Source: Callipepla californica brunnescens (lineage: Eukaryota > Chordata > Aves > Galliformes > Odontophoridae). From it: a stretch of 64,000 bases of DNA. This document shows, piece after piece, positions 22,305 to 33,879 of the stretch (position 1 is the first letter of the stretch; each line of letters opens with the position of its first letter). The stretch spans positions 2,480,001 to 2,544,000 of the forward strand of contig JALIRH010000036.1 of NCBI GenBank assembly GCA_023055505.1, in the 5' to 3' direction. Both the position numbers and the translations under genes were made by a program. A model generated the notes under the pieces. The model was not told where the DNA came from. It saw only the letters and a program-made list of their open reading frames with translations, and did not search any database.

Positions 22305-23198
22305 GCACAGCACACGTTGTGGTCGTGCACCTGGAGTTGTCTCCATGGGGTTTGTCCAGCCCTGACATCAGAGTGCTGAGCACACCCCTGCTCATCATCA
22401 GTGGCTTTTGGAACCGCTCTGCCACTCGTTTGAGCAGTCAGGAAAGCCAGAACGGATCAAACTCTTGGGGAGGGCTAATGAACGAGCTGAATCACAGAAC
22501 TGGGAGCCTTTCCTGACAAACGGAGGCTGTTACGGCATTATCTTGGGGCTCAGGAGATCTGAGATTTGCCTCAGCAGCTCTCTGCTGTGCCAAGTTTTTG
22601 TTGATCTGAAGCAAATCGCTCGCCCCGTTCATGCCCCGTGAGTGCAGCTGAGATAACGTGCCTGCAGCGGGGCTGGGGCCGCTGCTGGGGTCACTGCTGG
22701 GGGACGGGCTCTGGGGTGAGCTCCCCAGGTGCTCTCTGTGCTTTGGTTCCCCATGTGCGTGGGGAAAATCATGGTTTTTTTCTTCTCCCTGGACTTTGAT
22801 GAATGGAAAGTGTATGTGTCACAGCTCTGCTATTTAGCACTGATCTCTCCACCCACATCCCAGACGGTTTCCGGGTTCCCAGCCCACCAAATCCCTCAGG
22901 CGTCCCCTCGGGGCCCTTTCCTCTTCCAGCGTAGAGCCGCCTTACCCCAGAGCTGGGTGACGGGGTGCAGCAGACATCCCATCTGGGAGCAATCCAGGGC
23001 TGCTGGAAGGACGAGCGTGCTGACTGCTCGGTTTTGTGCGTCCCTGCCTCGCAAGGGTGCTCAGCCCAGCGCCGACTCCCTCGCCTCGGCTGTCTGCACG
23101 CCAGATCCCCTGGAAGTTGACTTTATCAGGAAATGTGTCACTGAATTGCACCGAGGGATACGAGCACTTTGGAGGGCGATGTCCCCAGTTCTGCTCCA

Positions 23199-23357
23199 TC
23201 AAGGAATCTGGAGGTGCAGGAAGTCTTGGAGCACGTTGCGCTTCATCTGCATCTGTAGGTTTTCCTGCTTCAGGCCTGAATACCTGGCACTGTCCATCTC
23301 CCATTCTTGCCTGCGCTGGGAAATTTTTATCAGTACCATCATAGATTTGTATTTTCT
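23199..23357 (-). other. Coiled-coil-like minus-strand open segment, possible exon or exon relic
   Basis: On the - strand, from 23,357 down to TGA at 23,199, the frame reads as 52 sensible codons rich in Gln, Met, Lys, Arg, Leu and Glu, including RRQEWEMDSARYSGLKQENL and a following NLQMQMKR step. Hydrophobic residues at about heptad spacing suggest a coiled coil, which stands out from the Pro/Gly/Ser-rich noise frames around it. The start is set at an AG preceded by GGAATCTC; that acceptor is poor in pyrimidines. No partner exon is evident on this strand. It may be an exon of an unseen antisense gene, a decayed exon, or a chance reading of a regulatory island. Confidence 0.28.
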
Positions 23358-23559
23358 CTGAGATTCCTTCGCACGCCCCACGCAGCTGCTCTGACCTGTT
23401 GGAGGGGTAGGTGCAGAGGCAAGCACTCTGTGCTCTGTGCTATGCAGCCACCACTCGTAACTCCGGGTCCCTTTTGGCCCGGGTTGGTTTTAAACCAGAT
23501 GTCAAAGCGTTGTGGTTAAAAGCAGAAATTGTTTTTTGTGCTCTCTGCAGAGTTCATCT

Positions 23560-23735
23560 CCTGGGTCTTCTCTTTGCAGTGAAGAAGAAAAGGATTTGTG
23601 TGGAGCGGTTGTTTGCTAACCTTTATGAAAAGTCTTGTGTAAAAAAGGTAAAAATTAATTTTGATATGTATTAGCTGGTCAGGCCAAACCCGAGAGAGCA
23701 CCACAGGTCTGCGCTAATAAGCTAAAATGTGTCAG
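23560..23735. promoter_or_regulatory. Weak candidate regulatory island
   Basis: AT-rich patch with TTTGCTAACCTTTATG, GTAAAAATTAATTTTGATAT and CGCTAATAAGC. Short, unique and bounded by GC-richer DNA. Confidence 0.27.
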
Positions 23736-23889
23736 AACTCCAACCTGCCCTATCAGCACAGGGTATGCCTCTGCTGGAGCAGATGGCAGCACTCCTCCTG
23801 GCTTCGTTTAGACACAGATTTCCCTTCAGAGCTGTAACGACGTCGGGGATCTGCCTTCAGTAGTGTGCAGAGTTCAGGGAGATCTGCAG

Positions 23890-24020
23890 GGTGCCCCGTC
23901 CCTGGAGGGGCTCAACAGGATGGGGCGATGTGATGTGGTGGGTGGCATCCTGCCTGCAGCACGGGTTGGAACTTGGTGATCTTTGGGGGTCCCTCCCAAC
24001 ACAAACCCAACTCTATGAAA
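23890..24020 (+). mobile_element. CR1 LINE 3' end
   Basis: The segment runs from GGGTGCCCCGTCCCTGGAGG through GGGTTGGAACTTGGTGATCT to CCCTCCCAACACAAACCCAA and CTATGAAA. This is the sense-strand 3' terminus of an avian CR1, with its short tail-repeat region. It is severely 5'-truncated, as most CR1 copies are. Confidence 0.88.
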
Positions 24021-24756
24021 CTCAAGGCTGTTGGGGTGGAGGAAGACAGTAGGAAGACAAGAGCTCTTTGGTGGTCATGGTGCCGTCCATTCTCATTCCC
24101 GTGATGCTCTTGTGGGGATCAGTGAAAGTTCAGACCTCATGCGAGGCGAGCCAACTTTATTGCTTTCTTCAAGCAGAGGGGAAATCGAGTCACAGGAAAA
24201 GTTAAATGAATAATTTACAGGTGTTCAGGAGCCTTTGGCAGGGCAGGGAGTGGTGCTGCAGCACCCGCCTCGCAGTGCCGCGCTCCGACTCCTAGATCAA
24301 ACGTTCCCAGACTTCTTTCAATGGATGGGAGGCAGCTGAGTAGAGACTTGGCCTGATTGATGCCCTTTCTGCTCATAATCACAGAATCTCCCCGTGGCAA
24401 TTCCAGCAATTCCTTACGTGGGAGGTAATGGCAGGAAAATACTCCCAGTCAGATTTGTATGTGCTTTGTGTTTGCCTAAACCTGATCTCCCTGAAGTCCC
24501 AGCAGCGTGACTCGCCGCTTCGCGCCGGCGGAACGGACCCAGCGCCGGTGTTGGGCGCATCGCTGTCTGCGGTGGCCGTGAGTGAAGGTGGTGGTGTATG
24601 GGAGGCCAGATCCCAGCTGGGTACCTGCGACGGGTGTCAGACACCTGCTGGAGCCTTGGTGCTTTGTGCAGGGTGGAGAGGAGGTGCCGTGGCACGCAGT
24701 GGAGTTACTAAGGTTGGAGACTGCTAAGCTCGGCCAGTCACTGCTGCGCCCACTCG

Positions 24757-24945
24757 TAGAGTTATAGAATCGTGACGGTTGAAAAAGGCTTCTCAGATCA
24801 TCCACCATCATGCCCCCACCATGCCCTGTGAGCCGTGTCCCTCGGTGCCACATCTCTGTGTCTCTTGAATGTCTCCAGGGGTGGAGACCACGTCCCTGGG
24901 CAGCTGCGTGCCAAAGTGTGCTGTCCAGGTACCTGGGAAAGTTTG
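24757..24945 (-). mobile_element. CR1 LINE 3' end, inverted
   Basis: Begins TAGAGTTATAGAATCGTGAC and continues through CTTCTCAGATCATCCACC, GTGTCCCTCGGTGCCACATC and CTCCAGGGGTGGAGACCACG to a CCCTGGGCAG step. This is the usual inverted CR1 3' end order. Diverged and truncated. Confidence 0.85.
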
Positions 24946-25374
24946 GGTGTGCTCTTCCCCAGCTTGGCGGCATTCAGTTCAGTGTCTTTGCTCCGAACCC
25001 ACTTCCCGGTTGAGCTGCTGACTTACGGGGAATTCTCAGAGTCAAGAATGTGTCCCAGAAGTGCTGAGCTGGGCAAGGTCCCGGCAGGGTGCATCTCCTG
25101 GGGCACCTCTCCCAGTCTCACACTGCTTCCTAACCCTGCTGCAGACCTGAAATGCTGTCCCACGAGTTGTGGCAGAGTGGAGGGACCAGAGCAGCCCAGT
25201 ACCCATGGCTCCCGGGGCTGAGGAGCTGCGGGGTGGCCGTGCCACGCGTGCTGGGCAGGTAGCATTGCCCTGTTTCTCCTTGGTTTCTGCTCGGCTCCAA
25301 GTCCTGGTTCACAGCTCCCTGCAAGCCAGGGATGGAGGAGATCCTATGAAAATGATGATATGTGACAATCAGTC

Positions 25375-25570
25375 ACAGCAATTAGTGTTTTGGTTAACAG
25401 GCCTTTTTTGTTTTCTCTCACCCAGACAGAATGTCACAAATAAATCCTCGCCTGCATTTGCATATTAATTGGATCGGAGACGTCAAGCATCTTTCATTAA
25501 AGAAAATGATCTGCATATTTGGAGACATAAAATAGTTATTTTGATGGGTTTTTTTCATAAGATCAGGGGG
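25375..25570. promoter_or_regulatory. Candidate enhancer with POU octamer and homeodomain core
   Basis: An AT-rich island with a perfect octamer ATTTGCAT at 25,456-25,463 running directly into ATTAATTGG, plus CTTTCATTAAAGAAAATGAT and GATCTGCATATTTGG. An octamer adjoining ATTA is a typical arrangement for cooperative POU binding. The left part holds ACAATCAGTCACAGCAATTA. Confidence 0.5.
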
Positions 25571-26094
25571 TGGGGGAGGAAGGTGATGGGAGCAGTGGAA
25601 ATTGAGGTAGAGAGAAGGCAGAGAAAGCAGTGCTGTGGTTAACCCCTTACAGCCCGGAGCTGGCTGCAGCCCAGAGCCCCGGCACTGAGATAAATAAATA
25701 AGTGGTGGGCACAGAGCGGCGTGCAGAGCGCGGCATCACCCCGTGCAGCTTTGTTCTCAGGCCCACGGCGGCGGTGGGCAGACACAGATGTGCTTTCGCA
25801 CCGTCCTTCCCTCTCCAGCTCTCTCCAGCTGTCACTCAAAGGCTGAATCTGGAGCAGGGAACAAACTTCCCCAGTGCCCCCAGCAGAGGTGGGCAGTGAT
25901 GTACCTGCTGGAGGAAGGGCTCACTCCTCAGCTGCTGTGTTTCTACCCCTGCCCCAGACCTGGAGTCGTTTTTCCCTTTGTTTTGGCAGCAGCGCAGGGC
26001 AGGATGGAGGGAACCCGACCCTCTGCGTTTAAAACCGTCTGGGGAATTTCTGTAGGCAGCATGCAGTGGCTTGAGATGGATTTTGGCCAGGACA

Positions 26095-26270
26095 CTGAGG
26101 TTAACGCTGCAATGGGATCCAAGGGTACGTTCGCATGAATGTAAATGATCACGTTATGGCAGATTAGCAAGTTGCCGCTTGTTAGCTGTGCTGCGGTACG
26201 GCACCGCAAGCAGCTCCGTGCCTGCTGCGAATTCCAGGTAAAACGTGTTATCCTGAAACCACCGCGAGCA
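26095..26270. promoter_or_regulatory. Candidate conserved non-coding element
   Basis: Unique sequence with GCATGAATGTAAATGATCAC, GGCAGATTAGCAAG and GGTAAAACGTG. Balanced composition, CpG present, no coding frame or repeat signature. Confidence 0.3.
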
Positions 26271-26989
26271 CGCTGTGAGCGTGGGCCTTCCATCTCACGT
26301 CACTGCGGGGTGGGTGCCTGCACCCTCATCCCCTGCTCCGGACCAAGCCCTTCCCGAGCCCAGCTGCCCCAGCGTCCCTGAGGACGAGCTGCTCCACAGC
26401 TGTGGCCGTGGCTTTGGGACTTCTCCATCCCTTGGCTCGGAGCAGTTCCCTGCGTGGCAGCACGGCTCTGCTTGGAGTTGTGCAGGTGAAGCAGAGGCTC
26501 AGGTGAAACGGGTCCTGGTGAGCTGTGTGCAGGCCTGAGGACATCAGCTGGAGAGGTGGGAGTTGGTGCCGTATCTCTGGGCTCTGCCAGGAGGTGGGGA
26601 AGCCGGGACAGCCCCCAGTTTTGGGGCTGCTCTGGGGACCTGCGTTCTCCCCTTGCCTCCACAGACACACCATCCGGAGGTGAAACCCTCCCTCTGAGCA
26701 GTGCTTTCCTTTCGATGGTTGGGTTTTGGCCCAGCCCACTGTGTGCCTGCAGGGTGCAGGAGTGGTCAGACCCCTTGGAGCAGCCCGGAGGGGGCACGGG
26801 GTGCTGGGTCCTGGCACCAAAGGCTTTGGCACGCAGTACATCTGCCCAAGGCTGCCTCAGCCCCTGCCCTGCCCTGGGCCGCAATTAACAGAGCTGTATT
26901 AGGCAGAGCTCCTCTCTTCACCGCACACATCGAGGCGTGTTGCTGGTTTTGTTGTTTTTTTTTTTTACTATCAGAATCCTGATCCTAGG

Positions 26990-27140
26990 AAGCCATCAGT
27001 ATCCAGGGAACTTTATCACACACACTCGAAATAACCCAGAAAGCTGCCAGCTCCATATTAGGGAATGAATCCCTGTTGGAAAGTAAAGCGAATGCAGAAT
27101 TTATTGACAGGCGGCGGTGACCGTGGGCAGTTTGTGACCC
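26990..27140. promoter_or_regulatory. Candidate conserved non-coding element
   Basis: Contains GGAACTTTATCACACACAC, CTCCATATTAGGGAATGAAT and GCAGAATTTATTGACAGGC, next to a C-rich tract at 27,158-27,195. TTTATCA is a GATA-like site. Confidence 0.35.
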
Positions 27141-27326
27141 AGCCCCCTCTATTTCCACCCCCCTCCCTGTGAACCCCCCCCGGCCCCCTGTCCTGCAGCC
27201 TTTAGATTTATCACCTGGTGTGTGCAGGACATGCAGGAGCCCCTGGGGGGAGTGAAACCAAACAGCAGGCAGGGGGCTCAGCACTGCTGTCCCCCACTAA
27301 GAGAAATGCAGATGCTTAACGGGAAA

Positions 27327-27356
27327 CAAACACACACACACATACACAAGCACACA
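27327..27356. repeat. (CA)n microsatellite
   Basis: Interrupted CA units with ACACACACACA and CATACACAAGCACACA. Confidence 0.85.
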
Positions 27357-28024
27357 ACTTTCAGCCTCAAATTCTTCACCTGAGCTCAGGTGGTGGCAGA
27401 ATGTCACCCTCTGTCCTTGCTACGCAGCGTGCTGTGCTTGGTGCAGGGGTGAGCAGCTCCCAGCTGCTCCTCAGCCCCGCCGAGGACAGGGCTCTCTCAG
27501 CCCATCACATTAATCTGCAGTGACTGCCTTTCCCTGTCTGTAGGTCTCTCCCATCTCTGCAGCCTCCTGACACCTTGCACGTTGGAGAGGCTCGCAGCGC
27601 TTCTGCTTGGGTGCAGAACTGGGCTGGGGGCAGGCACTTGGGCGCGTGGTTGTGACCTCGGGCTGAATGTGTTTGCTTTGTGAGTTTCTGCTTTTTTACA
27701 TACGAGAGATGCAGGGTGCCTGTGGGATGGCACGGTGTGTTGCTGCAGGTGTGAAATGCTGCCCTGCATCGCACAGCAGCAGCGTGCAGGCTGTGTGCAC
27801 ACACGCACTCATCCTGGTTCCCGGATGAGGAGCAGAGCTTCTGGGGCCATTCCTGCCCTGGGGGACAGCAGCTCCGGACCGTGAGCTATTCCAGTGCCTG
27901 GGGATTGCTGTCCCCAGCCCTGGAGAGCGGATCGGGAGAGGTGTGGGGAGCGTGGGGCTCTGTGGTTAGTAGCACGGCCAGGAGCTGCACATTGTCTCCC
28001 CTCAGCGCCTGCTGTCCTTTAGCA

Positions 28025-28140
28025 GTCGGCCGGCGCCATCAATCACACCCAGACACCATCAGGAAATGATTCCCAATCAATTATAATTGCTCTTCACCTA
28101 CTTCCTGTGTAAATCACCGATGTTTTACTGCAGATGCCAA
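28025..28140. promoter_or_regulatory. Candidate conserved non-coding element with PBX/HOX-like site
   Basis: Contains GCCATCAATCACACCC, CCAATCAATTATAATTGCTC and GTAAATCACCGATGTTTTAC. ATCAATCA resembles a PBX-type core and TTATAATTG a paired homeodomain core. Confidence 0.42.
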
Positions 28141-28794
28141 TGGCACAGGGGAGCGCGCGGCTCTTCCCTCAACTTTCTGCATGTGTCAGGCCCACCCACC
28201 GAGTTCGGGGATGGCCCTGCCGGCCTGGGAAGCAGCAGGTGATGGGGATTTAAAGCGTCGGAAGGTTTTATTGCTCCTCAAAGCAGGGAACAGAGAGGAG
28301 GAGGTGGCGGTGGCTTGACGTGCTCCTGCGCTCAGCAGCGGCTGGGGCACAGCTCCCGTGCCAGGCGTTGGGTTCTGTCCCGAAGCAGTGGGATTCAGTG
28401 CCCATTCTCTGTAGGGTGGGGTTGATCAGAGCGGTGCTCTCCCTTTATTTAGTTCCTTCTGTCCCTCATCCCTCTTTCCTTGTTCCTCTTTGCCTCCCCT
28501 TGCTTGCTGGGATCCACCACTCGGGCAGCAGAGCCCAAACACTGCTGGTTATAGTACCAAATCCTTCTGAGCCCTCCTGCTGAAATCATGCCTACGCGGG
28601 GTGGGACATCTTCGGGGGTACAGAAGGTTGAAACTGGAATACCCACATAGAGCAGGGCAGAAAGCCGAGGGGGGGACAGAGAGCAGCTGGGGACCGTGGA
28701 TGGAGTGGGGGACATGGGGGTCTGTGTTGGGCACAGCTGGGTGCTGGGGAAGCCTGGCCGGGTGAGAGCGCAGCAGGGCGGGTGCAGGCGGGCG

Positions 28795-28975
28795 GCAGCA
28801 GCGACTTCCAGGCAGCTGATTATTTTATGGAGTCCTCAGAAGTCCAAAGTTATGTGTGTTTGTTAAGCACCGTAACACCGAGTTTATTTAATGTGGTTTT
28901 AACTGCCGCACGCTTTTATAAATCAAAATAATTAAAAATAATAAATTTGAAGGTTAAACAACAGCCCGCGCCGTG
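28795..28975. promoter_or_regulatory. Candidate conserved non-coding element
   Basis: Contains CAGCTGATTATTTTATGG, GAGTTTATTTAATGTGG, CTTTTATAAATCAAAATAAT and AATAATAAATTTGAAGG. Strongly AT-rich with GC-rich flanks. Confidence 0.42.
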
Positions 28976-29454
28976 GCAAAGAGGAGAGAGCATGACTGCG
29001 GGCTGTGTTTGCGGGGAGGGAGCGGGGGCTGCCAGAGCTGCTCGGCGTGTGGAGCCGGGCGGGTTTCGGTGCAGCAGGGGAAGGCAGTGCCAAAGTCCGA
29101 CTGCAGCATGGCACCATTCCTTCACAGCCAGGCAGGGCCAGCACGAGGAAGGGCGCATCCCAGGGGCGTTCAGCTGTGTCTTCTGACAACCCAAGGTTTC
29201 TAGTTCTCTTCCCCTCGTCCTGCTCTGACAGCACCTGCAGGTGCTCGGCTTCGCTGTAGGGTTTTCTGGCTGTGGATACTCTTTTTTGTTGCAGGGCATT
29301 TCTGTAGATGCCCCATCTCACGGGGTCCAGGACCGGACTGCTCGTGCTCTCCAGAGGTGCCGGGGAGTGTGGGGCTGGGTCAGCCCCCCCCTACACGGAA
29401 AGGTTCCCCGAGGTGCCTGGAGCGGGGAAGCAGAAGGTGCTGGAGAGTGTGTGT

Positions 29455-29592
29455 GTCTCTTTAAATGCTCTTTGTGTCAGCGTGATAAGGAATTTGATGG
29501 CTTTATCAGAAATACCAAAGCTTTATTTAGCAGGGTGAGGCGAGCGCCACTCGGCTCCACACAATCTGCTGATAAATTGGAGGGGGGGGGGG
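29455..29592. promoter_or_regulatory. Candidate island ending in a twelve-G run
   Basis: AT-leaning unique sequence (GTGATAAGGAATTTGATGGC, TTTATTTAGCAGG, CTGATAAATTGG) abuts an uninterrupted run of twelve G residues at 29,582-29,593. The GATAAG and TGATAA words are GATA-factor-like. Confidence 0.3.
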
Positions 29593-30384
29593 GAAGAGGG
29601 AATGGGGGGAGGAATGTCTGAACTTTCCCTGGTTGCACGTAGGGTGGCCTGGCCCATGGTGCTGTGAGCTTCAGGCACAGTGTCCTCACTGAAGACCAGC
29701 GCTCTGCTACAGGACTGGAGCACTCTTGTTCCTTGTGCTCATCCCATCCCGTTCAGCTCTGAGTCCCCACTGTTCACCTCAGCTCTCTCAGGTTCTGTGT
29801 TTTCTCACCATGTCCCCTTTTCTTTGCACGCCAGCATCCTCCAGCTCTTTCACCACTAGGTCCTCAAGCATTCTCATCCAGCAGCTAGCACATGACATAC
29901 TCCTTCACATGCAGAGGCGCTCCTGTTCCATCTCCATCCCTCCAGTCTGGATCCCAGCACAAGGGGCGGGTTTGGGGTCCCATCTCCTTTCCCCGAGGTC
30001 ACATCCCACAAGCAGGAGGGACAGGCAGCAGCAGGTCGGGCACCGCTCCCAGGAGCTGCTTCATCCCACGTGCACCACTGCAGACCGTGCCATGGGGATG
30101 CCCTGCAGCGAGGCCAGGGCAGAAAACTCTTCCCTTGGGTCCAGGGGCAGTGCCTTTCTGAAGGCAGTGCTGGGAAGGGAGCTGGGCTGGATTGCATCGT
30201 GTGATGCTTGTGCTGCTTTGCTTCTAGTTAGGCTCAGCGTTTCTTTGGAGATCACTTGGCAGCACTGGGTCTCCAGCCCCAGATCTGCCTCCATCCCATG
30301 GTAGTGCCCTGCCGTGGTGAGCCAGGGCTGCCCTGCGCTTCCACAGCACTTTGAGAGGAGCAAGAGCCAGGCTCAGGGTTCCTC

Positions 30385-30490
30385 CTGGTTTGTGTTTATC
30401 ATTAACACATGCCATCAATTATATATTGTTACCATGTTTTGTTGTTAATCGCGTGCCTGCGAGCAGGCCACACACATTGGAACGATTCTG
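30385..30490. promoter_or_regulatory. Candidate conserved non-coding element
   Basis: Contains GTGTTTATCATTAACACATG, CATCAATTATATATTGTTAC and GTTGTTAATCGC, with forkhead-like and homeodomain-like cores. Flanked on the right by a CT-rich tract. Confidence 0.38.
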
Positions 30491-30494
30491 GTCT

Positions 30495-30640
30495 CTTCCT
30501 GCTCTCGTGCCTCCACACCTTTTCTTTCCATCCTTCTGTTCATTCTTACTCCTCCTCTTTCCTTTCTCTCTTTCTTTTGATTCCCCCTCTCCTCTGCTTG
30601 CATGCACGCGCGCACACCAGCACACACACACAGCCCGTGC
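30495..30640. repeat. CT-rich simple sequence with CA/CG-rich end
   Basis: A pyrimidine-rich tract to about 30,600, then GCACGCGCGCACACC and a short CA run, a possible Z-DNA-forming stretch. Confidence 0.6.
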
Positions 30641-31794
30641 ACAGTTGGATCATCTGCTCTTGGCTCTCGCCCACATCCCTTTTTGATGTGGTTTCTGCAG
30701 GGTTTGGACCAAGTCCCCTATTTCTCTCTCTGTCATCAGGAAGCCTGCTGCAGCCTCTGCTCCCAGCCGGATCTAGTTAGCTCTCTCTTAGGAAACCTTG
30801 CCACCTACCAGAGTAGGGCTGCACTGTGAGCGTGGCTGGGGAGCAGAGAGAGGGCTCGAGCTGCTCCCAGCTCCAGCCTGGCGCAGGCAGCTCACTCTCC
30901 TTTGGAAGGCAGCACAGAGATGCTGCGTCCGTGCCCGCACGAGGGTGAGCAGACAAATTTAGCAGAGGCTTAACAGCAATTAGGTCTCAGTGACCCCTCT
31001 TCTCTGGAAGGTTTTGAAGATCCCAGGTCTCTCTGGCTGATCTCTGCACGGCTGCGGTGCAGCTGGCTGCGCTCCGAAGTGCGTTGGAGTCCTCTGGGGG
31101 CTGCCGGTAATAGCTGTGCTTTCAGCACGGGCGAGCGGATGGGACAGGGACAGGCTCGGCACCCTGCTCATCACCTGCTGCTCCTGCTGCTGCTGTGGCT
31201 TGACTCAAATCCTGTTAAGTCGGCAGCAAAACTTTCACCAGGCTCAGTCCAGAGCAAACATTTTCAATCAGGTCAATTCCAAGGCTTAGGGACGGGGTTT
31301 GGAAAGAAGCACCCAGGAGCCAGTTAGCTGTGATAAAATGGGGAGGGAAGTGAGAGTAGATTGCTTTGGGCATGGGTAATGGGGCATGGAGACCTTGCTG
31401 ACTCAGCCAGCGCTGCAGACTCTGTCCTGGTCACTCAAGCTGCAGCGCTTGTCCTGTCTGAAACGAGCCCATCATCTCCAGCTGCCCCGCAGCAGGCTTG
31501 TGTCCCCTGCCACAAAGCATCTTCAGCACGGAGCTGAATGGCCCCGGCTGTGCTGTGCCATCTGGGAGCGGGGCTGGAGGGGCTGGGACCCCTGCATCCC
31601 ACGGAGCAGTGAGCTGGTTGGGGTCTGCCCTGTGGCTGCCTGGTGCCGCTCTGCACACACAGCCCCTGGGCAAACGTTGTGTTCCCAGACTGAACCTGCT
31701 CCTTTCTGAAAGGAAAATTGAAGCAGAATGGGGAAAATGGCCTCGGGCTCCCCGGGCACGGGGCTGAGGTGCTGGCATGGCACAGCTCCTCCCC

Positions 31795-31940
31795 GAAGCT
31801 GGCTAATAGAAATCAGTCCTGATTAGGATTAGTCCAGCCAGCACTGAGCCGGCAGGCTGATAATCTAATAAAAATTCCCAGGATTGGTTTACTCTGGGGA
31901 GGATTTGTGCTGGACGCGGGAGGAGCAGGATTAGCCCAGC
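31795..31940. promoter_or_regulatory. Candidate element with clustered bicoid-type (OTX/PITX) sites
   Basis: GATTA at 31,821 runs directly into GGATTA at 31,826-31,831, with TAATCT at 31,861, GGATTGG near 31,881 and another GGATTA at 31,928-31,933. GGATTA is the classic bicoid-class homeodomain site. It also has GGCTAATAG and CTAATAAAAATTCC. The clustering is the evidence; the binding factor is inferred. Confidence 0.38.
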
Positions 31941-32924
31941 TGTGCGGGGAGGGGAGGGCAGCCGGGTGGGCAGGAGGCTGCGGGAGGGTGGGGAGCCCGA
32001 CAGGCAGCAGGAGTAAGTGGAAGTGACAGGGTCAGAGCAGGCCTTTGTCCTACAGCCTGATTAGAGAGGCTGCCCCCAGTTCCTTACACTTTGGGATGTT
32101 GTCGGACAAACCGGAGCTTAAATCTGTCAGAGCGCAGCAGAGATTGGAGTTGACGTCCCGGGAAAATATTCCTTGCTGTGCAGAAATCCAGGCCTGGCTG
32201 GGAAAGTGTAAAACGCCCATCCCAGCCCCCTCGGAGCTGCAGGAGGAAATGGGAGCACTGGTCCCAGCAGCCACCTTCTGCCTTCAGCTGCGAGGCTGAG
32301 GCTGGGCAGCAGAGACCTGTCCTTGCGTGGGTACCTGCAGTGAGAGATCTGTGTCCTGCACCAGCTTCATCTCCTGGTGGAGAGGAGTGCTGGGAGCCCA
32401 GCTTGCTCTCTGGCTGAAACCCCCATCCCCTGCTTGGCCTAATGGCAGAGGCACACCATCTCCTGTACTCATCTTCTAGTTCTCCCCGTTGCTCCCTTCT
32501 CCTCCCTTTTGGCTCATCTGCCTCCTCTATTGCTTGTCTGGTTCAGCAAAAATCAGCACCCTGTTTTGATGCATCTTATTTCTTTGATGGCATCACAGTT
32601 GGGTGAGGAGCCAGGTGTCCATGGGTACAGCCAGGAGCTGGACAGCATGCAGACCCCTCCTGGAGCCTGAACTCCATGGAGAAATGCCCTCACAGTCCAG
32701 TGATTACAGGCGGAGTTGGTTTTTCTTGCCTTTGACAATTGCAGCTGATGTGGAGGGCTTGGAGCCTGTCCCAGCTGAGGGCGTCTGTCCGTGGGCCAGC
32801 ATCCTACCAGCTGTAGCATCTGGAGGTTGGTTGGGAAATGCCCTCCAACCATCAGTGCTCGCCCCCAAAAGAAAGAAAGAGAAAGCCTCCAAGATGAAGC
32901 TGAGATAACTAAATAAGGAAAGCA

Positions 32925-33095
32925 CTGTCCTCTCCAGGCTCGGGTAGCTGCATATATGATTGTCAACTTGATGAAATCCCCCCGGATGTAATGAGCTGAT
33001 TTTCTGCTGTTAATATTGCATCTGCTGATGAAGGATTCGTTAGGATAATGGAACGAAGCTAAAATATAAATGACTCGCTGTCAAGAAGCAGCTTT
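32925..33095. promoter_or_regulatory. Candidate conserved non-coding element
   Basis: Contains GCATATATGATTGTCAACTT, GATGTAATGAGCTGATTTTC, GCTGTTAATATTGC and GCTAAAATATAAATGAC. Unique and AT-rich, with no plausible coding frame. Confidence 0.42.
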
Positions 33096-33879
33096 TGCTT
33101 GTGCTCTCCTGACAGTTCCTCGGCCATGGCGAGGGAGTTGTGTGTGCTCTGCACATGTTGGCAAGGTGTGGGCGGTTCTTTGGTCCCACATGTGCAGGGA
33201 CACACGTGTTCCCTGCGAGCCCATGGCCCGGGGAGCCTGAGGCTGGCAGCACGTGCCCGAGCTGCGAGGCACAGCAGGGTCTGGCGGAGGGGCAATGTGA
33301 AGCAGCGAGTCCAGCACTCGCTCCTGCTCTTTCCCTCCCTGCTCTGCTCCTCCTCGCGTTGTGTTGTCTTCCAGAGTGGCTGTACTTTCCTTCCAAGTGA
33401 GGAATCGGCGTAAAAGTGAAACTGGTCTGCGCTCGTAAAGCTTTCAGAAGTGGAGTGTTATTATTTCCATTGATAAATACCAAAGAGGTTTTGATAAAAG
33501 CAGTCTTCTTATTGCTGAGCAGCAGTAACCTTGCACCTGTGTGTGAAGTCTGTGGGTCCCCCATCTGCTCTGGGACCCGGTGCAAAGAACAGCCAGCTCC
33601 ATCATCACAGGGCTGGCACGGCCCCAGCCGTCCTGGTACAGGGCTGTGTGTGCCCAGTCCTCGTTGTGGGTGTGCAGGGCAAGGACCTGGGGGAATATTT
33701 ACAAATCTCTGGCTATCTCAGGCTTCCTGTGCATTTCATGACAGCGTTGAACAGCTCACAGCATCGCCAGCCTTTCATTCTACCCCTAAGGACGGTTGGT
33801 GCTTTCCCTCAAAGTCTCTGTTCCTGGACACGGGAGACAAATGAGAATCTCAGCTTTCATTATTTGTTTGGGTGTGTGT

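Noticed and set aside
22729..23361. 210-codon + strand frame overlapping the coiled-coil-like segment
   Set aside because: The + strand reading has no protein character; the - strand reading of its right end is the one worth checking.
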